DNA of 64,000 nt. It comes from Ciona intestinalis (lineage: Eukaryota > Chordata > Ascidiacea > Phlebobranchia > Cionidae). A program made the position numbers and the translations under genes. The notes under the pieces were generated by a model that ran no database searches, had not been told where the DNA came from, and saw only the letters and a program-made list of their open reading frames with translations. The DNA lies in contig NC_020172.2 of assembly GCF_000224145.3 (NCBI RefSeq), forward strand, positions 2,835,557 through 2,899,556, given 5' to 3'. Shown here piece after piece: positions 19,601 through 31,598 of the stretch (within the stretch, counting starts at the first letter, position 1; every line of letters begins with the position of its first letter).

Positions 19601-22600
19601 TAATTTCATGAAAAATGCAAATCATGGAATATAACATGGGTTAATAATAAATTTGGGCATATAACTGGAAGACACTTTATTTAGGTGCAGCATAGTAGGT
19701 AACGGTTGCACACTGCATTATAAATAGTAGATTGCATTAAATTTTAAAATAATAACTTAATTTTAATTCATATTTAAATTCTGTAATATTAATATTAAAA
19801 GTCTTGCTTTTTAAAAACCTCTGATTATTACACAAAAAAGTCAAAATGGTGTTTTTGCTAAATTTGCCACTTTGTTGTAATTTTGTGTTTGTTTTACTTC
19901 TAGCCCACCTTAGAGGAGCGTGTTAGAGACATCGCCATAGCGACCCGAAACACCAAACGAAACAAAGGTGTATATCGTAACATTTTGTTACATGGACCAC
20001 CTGGTACAGGGAAGACCTTGTTTTCTAAAGTAAGCTTATTTTTATTACTTGATTTGGCACTGTTTTGTGCTTTTAGTGCGTTGATAATTGTAGAAAATTC
20101 TCAAGTTTAGAAGCTATTAAAAGATTCTGATTTTTTCCAAATCTCTCAATTTCAGAAACTTGCCATGCATTCTGGTATGGACTTTGCAATCATGACAGGG
20201 GGTGATGTGGCTCCGATGGGTCGTGAGGGGGTCACAGCCACCCATAAAATGTTTGATTGGGCAAACAGCAGCAGGAGAGGGTAACAATATTTTTATTTTA
20301 CTTTTTCATGAAATTCTTTTTAATTTTTTTAGAAAGACTGGTTTTAAAAAAGTGTAAAATTATGATGAAGACTAGAAAAGTAATTGTAGTAAACAAAACT
20401 AGTTCACATTTTACTTTTTTTCATGAAAATATTCTGTAGCTCATTGATGTAAAAATAGTTTTAAATAGAAATATGATGGAAGGGTTTAAACATTTTAACC
20501 ACTTAAATAAAAACTTACAAAGTTTTATGTAAAATTTGTGAACTATTTGCTTTTATATATTACTTCTGAATTTCTTGACAGTTTGCTCCTTTTTGTTGAC
20601 GAAGCCGATGCATTTTTACGGAAACGAGCAACTGTAAGTTTCTTGAATCGCCTTTTGTGGTCAAATTTCAAATGAAACTTTCTGTTAAGAAAAGATTAAG
20701 AAAAAATTGTTAGAAAATACTTTCTCTTAAGAAAAGATTCAAGGACTAAGGCTTGGGTTAACTAAATCTTACTAGGGTTAATCGCTTTTTTAAAATAATT
20801 TTTAATTTTCTTTCTCTGACTTTCCCTGCAGGAAAAAATCAGCGAAGATTTGAGAGCAACTTTAAATGCATTCCTCTACAGGACTGGAGACCAATCAAAT
20901 AAGTTAGTTTCATTTTTGATATTTATATACCCAAATTCATGTTTTATTTGAGATAGGTAATTGATGCCATACCTTTTAGCATACTATAATAAAATATAAA
21001 ATAAGTGTACAACATGTTACTAAAAGAATTAATACTTATTTTTTGTGGGTAATGTCATACAGCATGGCACACCATGAAACCCGAGATTTAGGCCAGAGTT
21101 TTCCTATTACCCAGACACTCAGGTTTTAGAAACGATTAGTAACCACTGGGTTGAAGCAATGTCCGTTATCTTATGTGTCTTGCCCACAGACATTGGCACC
21201 GTTTTTTAATTGCAGAAGAAGCCACAATTATTATGACATCATTTGTTTCAAAGAAATTGAGAAAATACACAAATACACTATATTTCAACTACTTGCTCCG
21301 ACACACATGTAATGTTTATGCTTTTCCTTCTGTTAGCCGCAGATGCATACCCGTTTTTTTTTTCTTTCAGTTCCCAAGTTTCTCTGTGGTTTTAATGGAC
21401 AAACGCTTGCCTGAATGAAACTTAAACTTGTGTTGTTAATTTTGTTTTTAGATTCATGATGGTATTAGCAAGTAACCAACCTGAACAGTTAGATTGGGCA
21501 ATAAATGATCGAATTGATGAAATTGTGGAATTTTCATTGCCAGGTATAAAATATTACTTTACTTCTGTATTACTGATAGTTTGGACAACCCATTAGTGAC
21601 AACTTTATTACTTTTCAGGTTCTGATGAAAGAGAACGTCTGGTGCGACTTTATTTTGATAAATATGTTCTTGAACCTGCTATGAACACTAAACAGTAAGT
21701 CAACAACATGAGTGTCAATATTTTAATATTAGGCTTCAGGTCTTTCTTACCACTGTGCTGAGTTAAGTGTTTTATACAAATCTTATAAAAGTCTTTTAGA
21801 AAATTTTACTTATAAAAAATTTGCCAATTTGGCAACACATGTGATTAATAGAACTTGCTTAGTTCAAGAGTGGTCGGAAAACGACAGTCGTTATAACACG
21901 GGTGTTCTGTTTCGTACACCTCATACCAGACTTACCATGTATGTAACTTTGTGGGTGATGATTTTTTTAGTTTTTTTTATATATATATATATATGGCTGA
22001 TAATTCCCACAACCCATTAGTGGTGGGTTAGAGCAATTGCCGTTAGGTGTCTTGCCCACGGACACATACACCCACAATGGTAGCAACGACAAGCCTTGAA
22101 CCCATATAAGTCTTCGTATTTTGTGATTTTTGGAGTGGCATATAACTTGACAGGTGCGGAAAATGGCATTTTGAGTCCAGTTTACCTTTTTTTCTGTATT
22201 AAAACATGAAGTATGCTAGTTCTTTGACTTATATCTTAGTGCTATTTGTCATTATTGTTGATTTCCAGGCGTCTAAAACTCGGTGATTTCGACTTCAGCA
22301 CTAAGTGCTCTGAGATCGCAGATAAAACTGAAGGAATGTCGGGTCGTGAGATTTCAAAACTTGCTGTGGCGTGGCAGGTAACTATAGTAGGGTGGGGAAG
22401 ATGATTTTCATTAAATTTTCTCGTCCCATTTGGTAGTAAACAAGGAACTTTTAAATAATTATAAAACTGTATCTTAATGACTCTCATAGACCGTTGTTAA
22501 TTGTTTAAAAAACGATCAGGATTTTTGGATAATATGTTGTAAAGGTCCACCATCTTACCCTCAGTACTATATCATAAATTTTGATTTATACAGTAGCAAA

Positions 22601-22913
22601 CCTTTGATTACAAAAACAAGATTAAATATGTCTCTTTGCCAAGGGCACTTACAAATTGTTTCAGGCCAATGTTTGCTTTTCTATAATCTTATTATTGCAT
22701 TGCCAGGCATACGGATATGCCTCCACAGATGGCACGTTGACTGAAGAAATGATTGACGAGAGAGTTAACGAAGCAGTGGCACAACATAAGCTTAAAATGG
22801 ACTGGCTCAAGCACCATTCTGGTGACCCTTCCATTGTCGGCGCACCAGATACATCAGACCCATTGTCACCAAAAAGCACGGACTATGCCTCTACAACTAT
22901 GTCAAAAAATTAA
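16698..22913 (+). CDS. ATAD3A: ATAD3A, mitochondrial inner-membrane AAA+ ATPase
   Basis: ATAD3 spans mitochondrial membranes and links nucleoids, cristae and cholesterol transport. Exons: 16698-16905, 17316-17392, 17539-17640, 18143-18272, 18670-18835, 19082-19151, 19368-19580, 19904-20029, 20156-20280, 20582-20633, 20832-20902, 21452-21543, 21619-21694, 22269-22377, 22707-22913; all phases join, giving 607 aa (human about 590-630). Features in order: a Pro-rich N-terminus (PPPPTPPE), a long charged coiled coil (about 60-240), a hydrophobic segment from about 252 ([12 protein letters not shown]), Walker A GPPGTGKT at 353-360, Walker [10 protein letters not shown] at 407-415, sensor segment [19 protein letters not shown], and a C-terminal helical lid. 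All nucleotide-handling motifs are intact. The start follows AAATTTAG, a plausible spliced-leader acceptor. A polyadenylation signal AATAAA is at 23035. Intron 4 carries a MITE and a 32-bp minisatellite; later introns carry SINE copies. Confidence 0.96.
17668..17855 (+). mobile_element. MITE copy 8 (ATAD3A intron 3)
   Basis: AGTAGGGTGAGGGGGAAGACG at the left end, GGTGTCCCATCTTCCCCCACC at the right end and TACCAAATGGGATCG in the core. Complete. Confidence 0.87.
18497..18650. repeat. 32-bp minisatellite, about five units (ATAD3A intron 4)
   Basis: Units TTTAATAAAGTCACCCCA + GAAAATATCTGCAT begin at about 18497, 18529, 18561 and 18593, with a degenerate fifth. They are nearly identical, implying recent expansion. 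The array ends about 20 bp before exon 5. Confidence 0.9.
21045..21215 (-). mobile_element. SINE-related fragment (ATAD3A intron 11)
   Basis: GTCATACAGCATGGCACACC is followed by GATTAGTAACCACTGGGTTG and TGTCTTGCCCACAGACATTGG. Diverged reverse copy. Confidence 0.6.
21835..22112 (-). mobile_element. SINE copy, nearly full length (ATAD3A intron 13)
   Basis: Contains GGAAAACGACAGTCGTTATA, an AT microsatellite, AACCCATTAGTGG, GTGTCTTGCCCACGGACACA and CCCACAATGGTAGCAACGAC before a truncated tRNA-like end (AAGCCTTGAACCC). Confidence 0.85.
22385..22569 (-). mobile_element. MITE copy 9 (ATAD3A intron 14)
   Basis: AGTAGGGTGGGGAAGATG at the left, core GACCGTTGTTAATTGTTTAA and AAACGATCAGGAT, degraded right end CCATCTTACCCTCAGTACTA. 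It begins 8 bp after exon 14. Confidence 0.83.
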
Positions 22914-23509
22914 CATAATTAATATTCATTCCGTATTATCTGATCTTCGTGAACGTAATTTAAAAAAGATCAGAAAATGTACTTTGTTTTATCACAGACA
23001 ACAATTCAGTCATTGGTTTTAGTAGCAAATCTACAATAAAAGTCCTTTGTAGGCAATTCAAAAAGTCGCATTATTACACATCGCATAAAATGAACAAAAT
23101 ATTTAAAAAGAATTGTCTTTTTAACTACTCACTTGTAGTTTTATAATCCGTCTTTTTAGCTATGGTAATGTGACTGAGTCATTAAATCGTTTCCAAGGAC
23201 TTTGGGCGCAAGGAAGACTAACAAAGAATATTTTTTCGGAAGGAATATACAATACATACTTTCAAGAGCAGAGCCAAACTGTATAACAGGATAATTCATA
23301 AACGCGATTCCGGCTCATTTAAACCTCATACAACTAAAGACCGACGATTAAGAGTCACGTATTAGCTACCAGTACGACTGAGATCATCTTTCTTTAGATT
23401 CTAAAGGTAAGAACATAACTACTGATCACTTTGTTGTTCGGACTTCTCTGTTTGGTAGACGCAGTGTATATTTGTTCCCGACGCCCCTACAGTTCCCGTC
23501 GCAGATATT

Positions 23510-24524
23510 ATGGCGGTAAGTATCTGTAATGCTCATGGGCAAAAGTACTTACGCAAAATTTAAAAAGGCGATAATTGGCTAACAATATTTTCCCTTGGAA
23601 AACCGGAAGATTAAATTGGAGACGAGACAGTAGCACTCGCCCTGTACCTTGTACCTCAAAACTAATTTTCATTGCAAATTTTCTTCAATAATTTATCCTT
23701 TATTTTTTTATACAAACTAAAATGAAGGTATTTTACAGATGAAGACACACAAGGTATCAACAAAAGTATTTTTTCGTTCAAATCATATTTTTAATTGTAT
23801 TTTTTATTCCATTGATAATGTCTTTCAGAAGATTCAGATTTTGACATCAATGAATAAACAAGTTAAAGAAAGTAAAACAGGTATGATGGTTTTATGTGTT
23901 TAAGTACTTATGTCTTTAACCATAGATAGCCTACTGTAATCTGTATAAGAGTATCTAACCAATGCATATATAACTACATTAGTATTACACATCTTATGCT
24001 ATGCCTTGTCTGTGGTGATTTCAGCTTAACCGAGAAATCTACAATTTTCTACATTAGAGAACATTATTCGAAAACCTCCACTTTTTTAAAAAAACTTTGG
24101 TTTAAGTATCGCACATGTGTTTACTTGTCAAAAATTTTCAAGTAAGTTATAGTACTGTAAGAGAAGATGGACACCTTTAACACATAAAATTCAAATATTC
24201 TAGTTGTGTTTTGAACAATTAACAACGGTCTATAAGAGTAGTGAGGATAATGATATATAACTCTTTAAATGTAGCCTACTTTTTTACTACCAAATGTGAC
24301 AAGAAAATAGAATGAAAAGGTGTCCCATCTTCCCCCACCCTACCATACAAATTACTGAAACAAGTAGTAAAGTTTACCAATTATATGGTAATGTTATAAA
24401 GATTGTTTTAGATACTAAACAGGTTATTAAACCCAGTGCTAATACTGAACTTACAAGTTTGAAACTAGAAGGTTTAAAAGGTGTAAAAAACCATGACACA
24501 CAGCATGCAAGGATAGATGTTTAA
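23510..24524 (+). CDS. Tentative four-exon small gene, unknown product
   Basis: Not recognised. Exons that join in frame with canonical GT/AG ends are 23510-23515 (ATG GCG), 23739-23753, 23829-23880 and 24412-24524, for a predicted 61 aa. The protein would be Lys-rich and polar, with no membrane segment or known motif. Two exons are very short (6 and 15 nt), which weakens the model; it stands mainly on consistent phase and clean donors (GTAAGT, GTATC, GTATGA). Intron 3 holds a complete MITE, so the last exon lies just past it. Further possible coding stretches lie at about 24945-25030 and 25108-25265 near a 50-N gap and could be alternative 3' ends. It could equally be a non-coding transcript or chance frames. 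Confidence 0.25.
24150..24345 (+). mobile_element. MITE copy 10
   Basis: Complete copy: AGAGAAGATGGACACCTTTA at the left, ACAATTAACAACGGTCTATAA in the core, GGTGTCCCATCTTCCCCCACC at the right. Confidence 0.86.
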
Positions 24525-24548
24525 TTCCAATGCCTATGTAGTTATATA

Positions 24549-24642
24549 CAGTAGGGTGGGGGGAGATGGGACCCCATTAGAATTACCAAATGGGACTAGA
24601 AAATAGACTGCAAATGTGTTTTATCGTCCTCAATCCGGCTAT
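24549..24642 (+). mobile_element. MITE copy 11, internally deleted (about 94 bp)
   Basis: AGTAGGGTGGGGGGAGATGGG runs almost directly into ACCAAATGGGACTAGAAAATAG and a degraded right end. About 100 bp of the centre are missing. Confidence 0.75.
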
Positions 24643-24817
24643 ACCCAGTTATATTGGTGAGGTCCTTGTCAGCAGACCAATGTTACCAACCAGATTTGCC
24701 CATTATCCCAAAACCCAAAACTACTTACATTTATACTTATGTGTAGAAGTAGTCTAAAACTTATTAATCTTCGCTTTGCAGGACAATAAATCGGATTCTT
24801 AATATTGACTGTACTGC

Positions 24818-24871
24818 ATGACTGTAACTTACTTTATCCTCGCGTGGCAGGAAAACGACAGTCGTTATCAC
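24818..24871 (-). mobile_element. SINE fragment cut by an N gap
   Basis: GTAACTTACTTTATCCTCGC then GGAAAACGACAGTCGTTATC, interrupted by the gap. Confidence 0.7.
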
Positions 24872-24921
24872 NNNNNNNNNNNNNNNNNNNNNNNNNNNNN
24901 NNNNNNNNNNNNNNNNNNNNN
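24872..24921. other. Assembly gap, 50 N
   Basis: Fifty undetermined bases inside a SINE copy. The true length is unknown. Confidence 0.98.
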
Positions 24922-25530
24922 ATATACTCATTTGTCAAGTGTATTACCTGCAAATCTTGGGGGGGCTTCTGAAAATAGCTTGAAAAGACGCTTAACTGTT
25001 TTAAAAAGACAAAAACCAGATATTTCATAAAATGACAATAATAACTACAGTTTTAATGTCTTGGTTGAAAAACTTATCCCTGATCATATTCACTATGTAT
25101 TTCCAGGTAGCCACGAAAGTCAATTGCAAGTCAGTTGCTCTTGTAAAGCATGCAAGGTGTTTTGTACACATAAATAAGCCTTGTACTGGCGACCGAAAAA
25201 CACTGACAAGCCAACAGCAAAGTATGACAAAACACCAACACACATGGAACCATTCAAAGCGAAATTAAGACGTAAAAAGGTTTCTTGTGCATTCGAAGGA
25301 AAAAAACGTAAGCAATGTTTTTAATCTGTGAAAACTTGCATTAGTGCACGACTAATGTGAACAACACGGTTCACACACTGCTATTTTTAAAAGAAGAAAA
25401 TAATGAAATTCGTCGGCACCCATTTTAATACATGTGTTACGCAAACTAGATAACTGGGTGCTAAAAAGAAGAGAAAATAGGCAATATAGCAAAGCAATGA
25501 TATACGGAAAAAAGAAACACATATCAGCAC

Positions 25531-28500
25531 TTAGTGGTATGTAGGGTACTTGCTGCAGGTAGCTGTAGAAGAGGTACCTGGCTTCGTAAGCGCTTCGTAA
25601 TATTCACGCTGTGATTGAGCCATAACTTGTGCAAGGACTGCACTTTCATCAGACTGGTCGACCCAGTCAGAGTAACCTGTGTAAAGAACAGAGTTAGAAA
25701 AAGAACAGAGTTAGAAATAGAAGAAACTTAAATAAAAGAAAAAAAACTTAAATAAAATAGAAGAAAAAAAAATTGTATTAAGAAAAAAAACTTAAATAAA
25801 ATAGAAAAAAAAATTGTATTTAAAGGATGCAGATTCAAAAACCTGTGTAAGGAACAGAGTTAGAAAAATAGATAGAAAAAAATTATATTGAAAGGATTTA
25901 GACCAGTGTGAAACTTGAACAGTCAATTAAGCTAGGTTTATTGAAAAAATTCTGCACATCAAGTTAATTTTTATTTGTTCATTATAAAATATACATGGCT
26001 CTCATGGTTATTAAATAATATGATGCTTGCATGGTGCACTTAGTAAAAAATGTTTCCAAAGACTTCAGCTAGGCAGCCAGCTAGTTAGTTTTAGTGAAGT
26101 ATTACGTTTACATACCAGTATTACTGAAGATTGGGAAGCTGGCTTGTGATGTGCTTGGTGCGAGACTAGAGTCTTCGGCAGCGTTTGACTGTGTTGTAAA
26201 ATACATGTCAATTTTACCTATATATACAGTCTACATTGCTGCACTACACTATTAACTATACATTTTAATAACTGTTGTTTTACTGTTGATTCCATTCTCT
26301 TTGTTCAAAGAAATAAATAAAAATATTGTATGTTATAAAGTCTATCATACATAAATGTTGTGCACTAAAATCTCTAGGCAAATCAATATAGAAATATACA
26401 TATTTAGTTCATGTAAAGATAGATAATACACATAAAAGACACTGTTTTTTAACAAAACAACACTGTTTTGTTTTGGCCTTTGACAGCTGGTAAGCCTAAA
26501 AAGTCCCTGTTTTTATGACTTTTTAAAACGAAACCATGTTTTTTTACAGTGTACCATATCCATGTGCATAAAAAAATGAACATTACTATACTTTTGGGTG
26601 AATAAATATACATAAAAGAAGATCTACTGTAAATACTCCAGCCCCATTCTGAATGCATGGTATAAAATTCACCTCTTTAATAGCCATTTCTGTATTGGGA
26701 AGTGCAGAAGCAGTGGCAGACTGTGAACTTGTGGCTTCTTGTGAACAAGTTGGTTCTGTTGCCTCAGTTGAATTATCCGTAGTGTTCTGTATTGATAAAC
26801 ATGGGTGGTATGTTAAGGGTGCCTTGGGTGGAATGTCACAACTTTGAAACAGGGGTGAGATCTTATTTTTTAGCTAGAAATGTGCCAAAGTTGTAAAATC
26901 TTGGCCAACCCAAAGCTTAGCACGAGCGCAGAGCCAATCACCTTGCTCTGTCATATTTTAAAGTATGTGCCATAAGAAAACGAAATGCCAGTAACACTTG
27001 TACACCATCATGATGTATTTTTTTAGGATTGTTAAGCTTTGGTGGCAGTTTATTCACAAACACATCATTTTTTTACCCACTGAATGCATTTTAATTCAGA
27101 AACTCGACATATCAACATATATTCACATAAACTTCACACCATATAGAAATAATATAAAACCTTTTTTGCTCTTGCCATCGCCTCCTGGTGTTGAAGGTAT
27201 TGTACGAGCGAAGAGTGAGCGACCTCTCTAACCATCTCGTCCTCCGTGTTCTCCCAGTCCGTAGCGAGAAACTTGTCCTCCAACATCTGCCTCTCCAAGA
27301 GCTCTTGCTCCGATGCCCTCTGTGCACTGTCAAGCAGTTTACGATCCGCCAACTGGACAAAATAAAAGAAAAGGTTTGTGAAAATTTATGTTTATAAAAA
27401 CCTTTATGTAGTTTGTCCAGCGTTGTGGCTTAGTGGTTAGGTATTGTTGTGGCTTAGTGGTTAGGTATTTGTATTGTAATTAAATGATACTAAATTTGAT
27501 AGGATATGTATCAATCCGATAGGCGTATTTGTCCTTGGGGAAGACACTTAACGGCATTACTAATGGGTTTTAAAATTGTCAGACATGAAGAAAAAATTAA
27601 CCACAAGTTAGTTACATGTACACGCAAGCTGGCACGAGGTGTATGTAACAGAACACCTGTGTTAGAGCGACTACCTTTTTCCAGCCATTTAAGGAAAAAG
27701 CAAGCTACGTTTATTCATTCTTAAAAAACTGTGTAAAAGTTAGATACATGGTAACACGTAAGCTGGCATGAGGTGTATGAAACAAAACATATGTGTTTAA
27801 CGACTGTCATTTTTTGGCTAGGGAAGGATGAGAAAGTTACATCCATTTGTTCTTAGTAGCATATAATATGTTTTGTTCAATGTAATAGGCTTTTTTGTTA
27901 AATGAAACAGTGGTAACATTATAACATACCCCAGGGTGAAAGGATGGTAGTCCAAGTCCAACTCCCACACTTGCTTTGTAAGGATTGATGACTGAGTTGT
28001 AATGGGAGTTTCTGTGGTAGCTAACTCTTATCGGCTCATTACCAGTTATATTTGATGATTGGAATGTGTTGATTGGCTCTGTAACGCATGTATATATTGG
28101 TCTTACTGTCTATTATGAGTTCTCTCAGTATCACAAAGTAGAATTCTTAAGCGAAAAATTAATCAGAGTTTAAATGGGAGAACTTGACTGTATCGCATTT
28201 CAATATTTAGTTAAAGCGCTCTAGACTGTACATTTTGAGATTCAATCATGTTTTTGTAGTTTTTTGTAAAATGTTTATTTAATTGGGTACAAAATATATC
28301 TTTTTTAATGGAATATACAAATAAAAGGAAAAAAAGGGGAAAGTTTAAATAATTTTAACCAAGATTTGCATATAATTGTAGGGGTGGGATCAATACATAC
28401 ACCTGACGAAAACAACATATACATTTGCTGATTTGCATATAATGTTATAACTAGAAAATTTACTGAAATTAATTATAAAACAAAGTTACATATATGGTAA

Positions 28501-30748
28501 CTCGTATGCTAGCACGAGGTGTATGAACACCCCTTTTATATCGACTGTCATTTTTTGGCCCCGATGATAAAGCAAGTTACATTTATTTATTCATACATAG
28601 AACAAAAATGGTAATGGTAGTGGTTATTAATAATTAATTTTTTAGTTTTTTTCTTACCAGTGCTGTACTGATAAACATGGATATTTCGGTTGTACATTTC
28701 AGCCATTGCCTGCATCTCAAGGTGGTTGCCATGTGTGTGGGGCAATCGCTTACGAGTTACATATGCAACAAAATCCTCAGTGACGTAGTGGGAAAAGAAA
28801 TCAGAATTCTTCGTCTAAAATTCAATAAATCAAATTTAACACAATGAAAAAAAAAACAATAAAAAAATATCCATTTTTTGATCAAAATTGCAAAATTGGT
28901 ATATTTTAACATTTAAAAATGTCCAAAATATAGACGCATATACTGTAAACCTATGGAAATACCTTTCCATCAAATGTCAGAAAAACAGTATCAAGATTAA
29001 GATAGTAAATGAGCTGTTCCTGTTATAGAAAATGGTTTTGCTTTTAAATTAATGATTAATAACCAGATTGAAATATAATGTCACACCATGTAATCCATGC
29101 AGTTTCTTCTGACTTCATCATGCATGTTCTGATCTCCATACACTTGCTCAGCTAAAAGAAACAGTGTTTAAAATACATGGGAACATTTGGGGAACTGTTT
29201 ATTTGTAGCCCAATTGGTACTAATTTAAATAGAGGTGTTTTGATACAGTTCAATATATTAGACTTTACATATTCGCCGATTAAAAAAATTACACAATCAA
29301 TATAATTACCAACAGCACGAAACAAGCAAGCACCATCCTCTACAGTTTCCTTGATAACGAAACCTCGAACTTCTTTTAGGGCTTGAGCAAATTTAGTCTC
29401 AAGCTGTGAAAATAAGAAATTGACTTTATATGAGTTGCATGGGTAATATTTGTATATGAGTTATAAAAAAATATTTGTATGGTTATATGACTTATACCTA
29501 TGTGCATTGTGCAAATAAATGTAAGTTTTAAAATTGCCATATTCTGCTAGTAAGTATCTATACAAACAGGCAGACCCAAAGTATACATATTGCATTCTCC
29601 ACATTAATTAAGGAGGTTCGCTAGGTTTAATAATATTTAACTACATTTTAACAATGTCACACAAAAAATTTACAAAAAGACTCCTTGAATTGTGCTTGTA
29701 AATTCTAAACTCTGTATTTTTTTTTGTAATTATTTAAATTATTTCCTACATAAATCACACTTTTTAGAAAAAAATGCAAAGAACTGTATGAATAAACTTT
29801 ATGTAGAGTATATGTAAATAACACCTCTTCAAAATTGACTCCTTGATGCAGCCTTCTTAGTCTTGCAGCATCATACTCGTCATCAGAGTTATGTTCTACT
29901 TTGTCTTCTTTCCCTTCAGCACGAGATCTTTGTCTACGTCGTGTAGATCTTGCAGCATTGCCTAGTCCCACATTTACAGGCGGTGAAATCGGTCGCCGGT
30001 CGTCCTGTACACTGTGGTGTCTCCTCATGGCTCCGTGGTGTTTAGAAGCCGGTGCCAGCATGCCGCTGCTGCCAGCATTATCTGGTGTGGTGGGGGAGCC
30101 GCGAGAATTTTTACCAGTTCTAGAGTATGGTATAGAATGTGGGGACTGACGACCGTGTCTGCGTTTTACCACCGCAGGTCTTTCTATAACACTGGATTCG
30201 CCTGGAACTGGGACATTTAGTACGACCGGTGGTACATCTGAAATGTCACTGCTTGCTTGTGTTACTCGCGCATGCAATTGCAAAGCAGGGTCGACTAATC
30301 CACATGCTACACCAGTGGCTCCATCAACCACAGAAGTGTCATATGCTGGGCCAAGGGGAGAGGCTTGGTTTTCAGTACTTGCCAGCACTTGAAATTCAGG
30401 TGGATGACGTGGTCTCGTTCTATGTTGTCTGTCATCCAACTGGCCACTTGAGTGCGCTGTAGATCGAATTTGTGAAGTTTCATGGCGGGCACGACTGCTT
30501 ACACTTTCGCTGTGTTGCTGCAACAAAGTAAAACCAATTAGGCTAAAAAAAACACGTGCAATACATTTACATTAACCTCACACATACATAACAGGTTTGC
30601 TTCATTATTACCAAATATTATGCAACATTATATGTATATATATACAACTCACTGAATGATGTTGTGTTGATAGGTGCTCATGGCTGCCTTGTGTCTTATC
30701 ATTTTGTATTTTATCTTTAGTAACCTTCTTTTTGGGCAGAATAGTCAT
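25531..30748 (-). CDS. OTUD5: OTUD5 (DUBA), OTU-family deubiquitinase
   Basis: Cysteine protease that removes ubiquitin chains; in mammals it tunes TRAF3 and interferon signalling and chromatin regulators. Exons, 5' to 3': 30748-30653, 30517-29825, 29403-29310, 29151-29087, 28814-28658, 28078-27930, 27352-27161, 26786-26673, 26188-26116, 25676-25531, for 592 aa (human 571). The N-terminus MTILPKKK matches human exactly, fixing the start. A long disordered Ser/Arg-rich region (33-235) precedes NSDDEYDAA, where Ser243 aligns with the human activating phosphoserine 177. The OTU domain follows, with Asp286 and Cys289 in [10 protein letters not shown] and His394 in RNSHYNSV, so the triad is intact. 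Then come the GVGLGLPSF segment, a charged helix and a Ser/Thr-rich tail. A UIM-like C-terminal motif ([20 protein letters not shown]) closes the protein. Convergent with ATAD3A; about 850 bp from the divergent TRNT1. Confidence 0.96.
25677..25870. repeat. Duplicated acceptor of the last OTUD5 exon plus A-rich repeats
   Basis: On the + strand CCTGTGTAAAGAACAGAGTTAG (from 25676) recurs as CCTGTGTAAGGAACAGAGTTAG (from about 25841). On the gene strand this copies the pyrimidine tract and acceptor (TTACACAG|G). The interval between has repeated AACTTAAATAAAATAGAA and AAAAAAATTGTATT units. Confidence 0.75.
27421..27725 (+). mobile_element. SINE copy with duplicated A-box region (OTUD5 intron 6)
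   Basis: A 24-bp unit GTTGTGGCTTAGTGGTTAGG + TATT occurs twice (about 27422-27469), duplicating the tRNA A-box segment. It is followed by GGGGAAGACACTTAACGGC, AAGCTGGCACGAGGTGTATG and a tail of TTTATTCATTC. Confidence 0.75.
27736..27850 (+). mobile_element. SINE 3'-half fragment (OTUD5 intron 6)
   Basis: ACATGGTAACACGTAAGCTGG, CATGAGGTGTATGAAACA and AACGACTGTCATTTTTTGGC, adjacent to the preceding copy. Confidence 0.7.
28478..28600 (+). mobile_element. SINE 3'-half fragment (OTUD5 intron 5)
   Basis: ATATATGGTAACTCGTATGC, GCACGAGGTGTATGAACACC and CGACTGTCATTTTTTGGCCC, ending in an ATTTATTTATTC tail. Confidence 0.7.
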
Positions 30749-31598
30749 TTTGAGTAGCTTAATCTCTGCAAAGAGGTTTAACACAACAGACAGACGTAAG
30801 ACTGCATAAAGCTAGTAAAACACATTCAGTACCATTTAATAATAACGAGAAAAGACACAGCGTAGATAAACTGTTACATTTTTATAACGTAAAGGTTGTG
30901 CGAGTAAAAGTCGAATAGAAACACTTTCATAGTAAACGGTGCAACAAAGAACGTTCACTATACGCCACAGTGAAAATAGTGGAGTGACGTAAGAGATGAT
31001 GTCATTAAAATATCGTTGTTATGCGTGACCTCTGAACTTTGCTGGTCACTGATGCGTAAAAGTAAACAAGAAGTAATGTAAAGGAATTTGCGACTGAATT
31101 ACAACAGTATTTACGAAGTTTTTGCATTTTTTCGTATGATTTATAGCCAAAATTGGTAACAGTTAGAGTAAAGGTTTAGTACGCTTATGTGTATTGATAA
31201 TTCAAGAGAAGTTATTCACTTTTTGCAAAAAAATGCGTTTAATGCTACGACTACCCATGCGTGAAACTCAATACTGTTTCTATGGACTAGTATTTAAGTA
31301 CAGAAGGTCGTCGTGTGCAAGACTTGTGCAAGAACCAGAAGTGCCAGTAGGCAGTAATATTTATGTGGTATTTTCTCTACTAAATGCTTGAACACGTGTG
31401 TTATTTTATGCCTTTATATTGCTGTATTTCGTATATTTAACATTTTAACTTATTATATGCCCATTGCCCACTATGTTGTGATATGGGATTGCTGTATTTC
31501 GTATAGCTAACAGTTTGTTTACAGGTATATGTTTCCCGTGACTAGCTGTTGTTGTGTATTTCGTTTTGCATATGTCCTGAAAAAGATAGCACGTATGT
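30749..31598. promoter_or_regulatory. Shared spacer between divergent OTUD5 and TRNT1
   Basis: An 850-bp head-to-head interval presumably holding both promoters. A TGACGTAAG/TGATGTCAT pair near 30984-31003 resembles CRE/ATF half-sites. No clear TATA box. A 25-bp motif with GGATTGCTGTATTTCGTATA and GTTTTGCATATG recurs near 31415-31575. Regulatory role is inferred from position only. Confidence 0.4.

Noticed and set aside
29901-30462. Open frames on the + strand opposite OTUD5 exon 2
   Set aside because: Complementary shadows of the long Ser/Arg-rich OTUD5 exon, which is fixed by the MTILPKKK start and downstream OTU domain.
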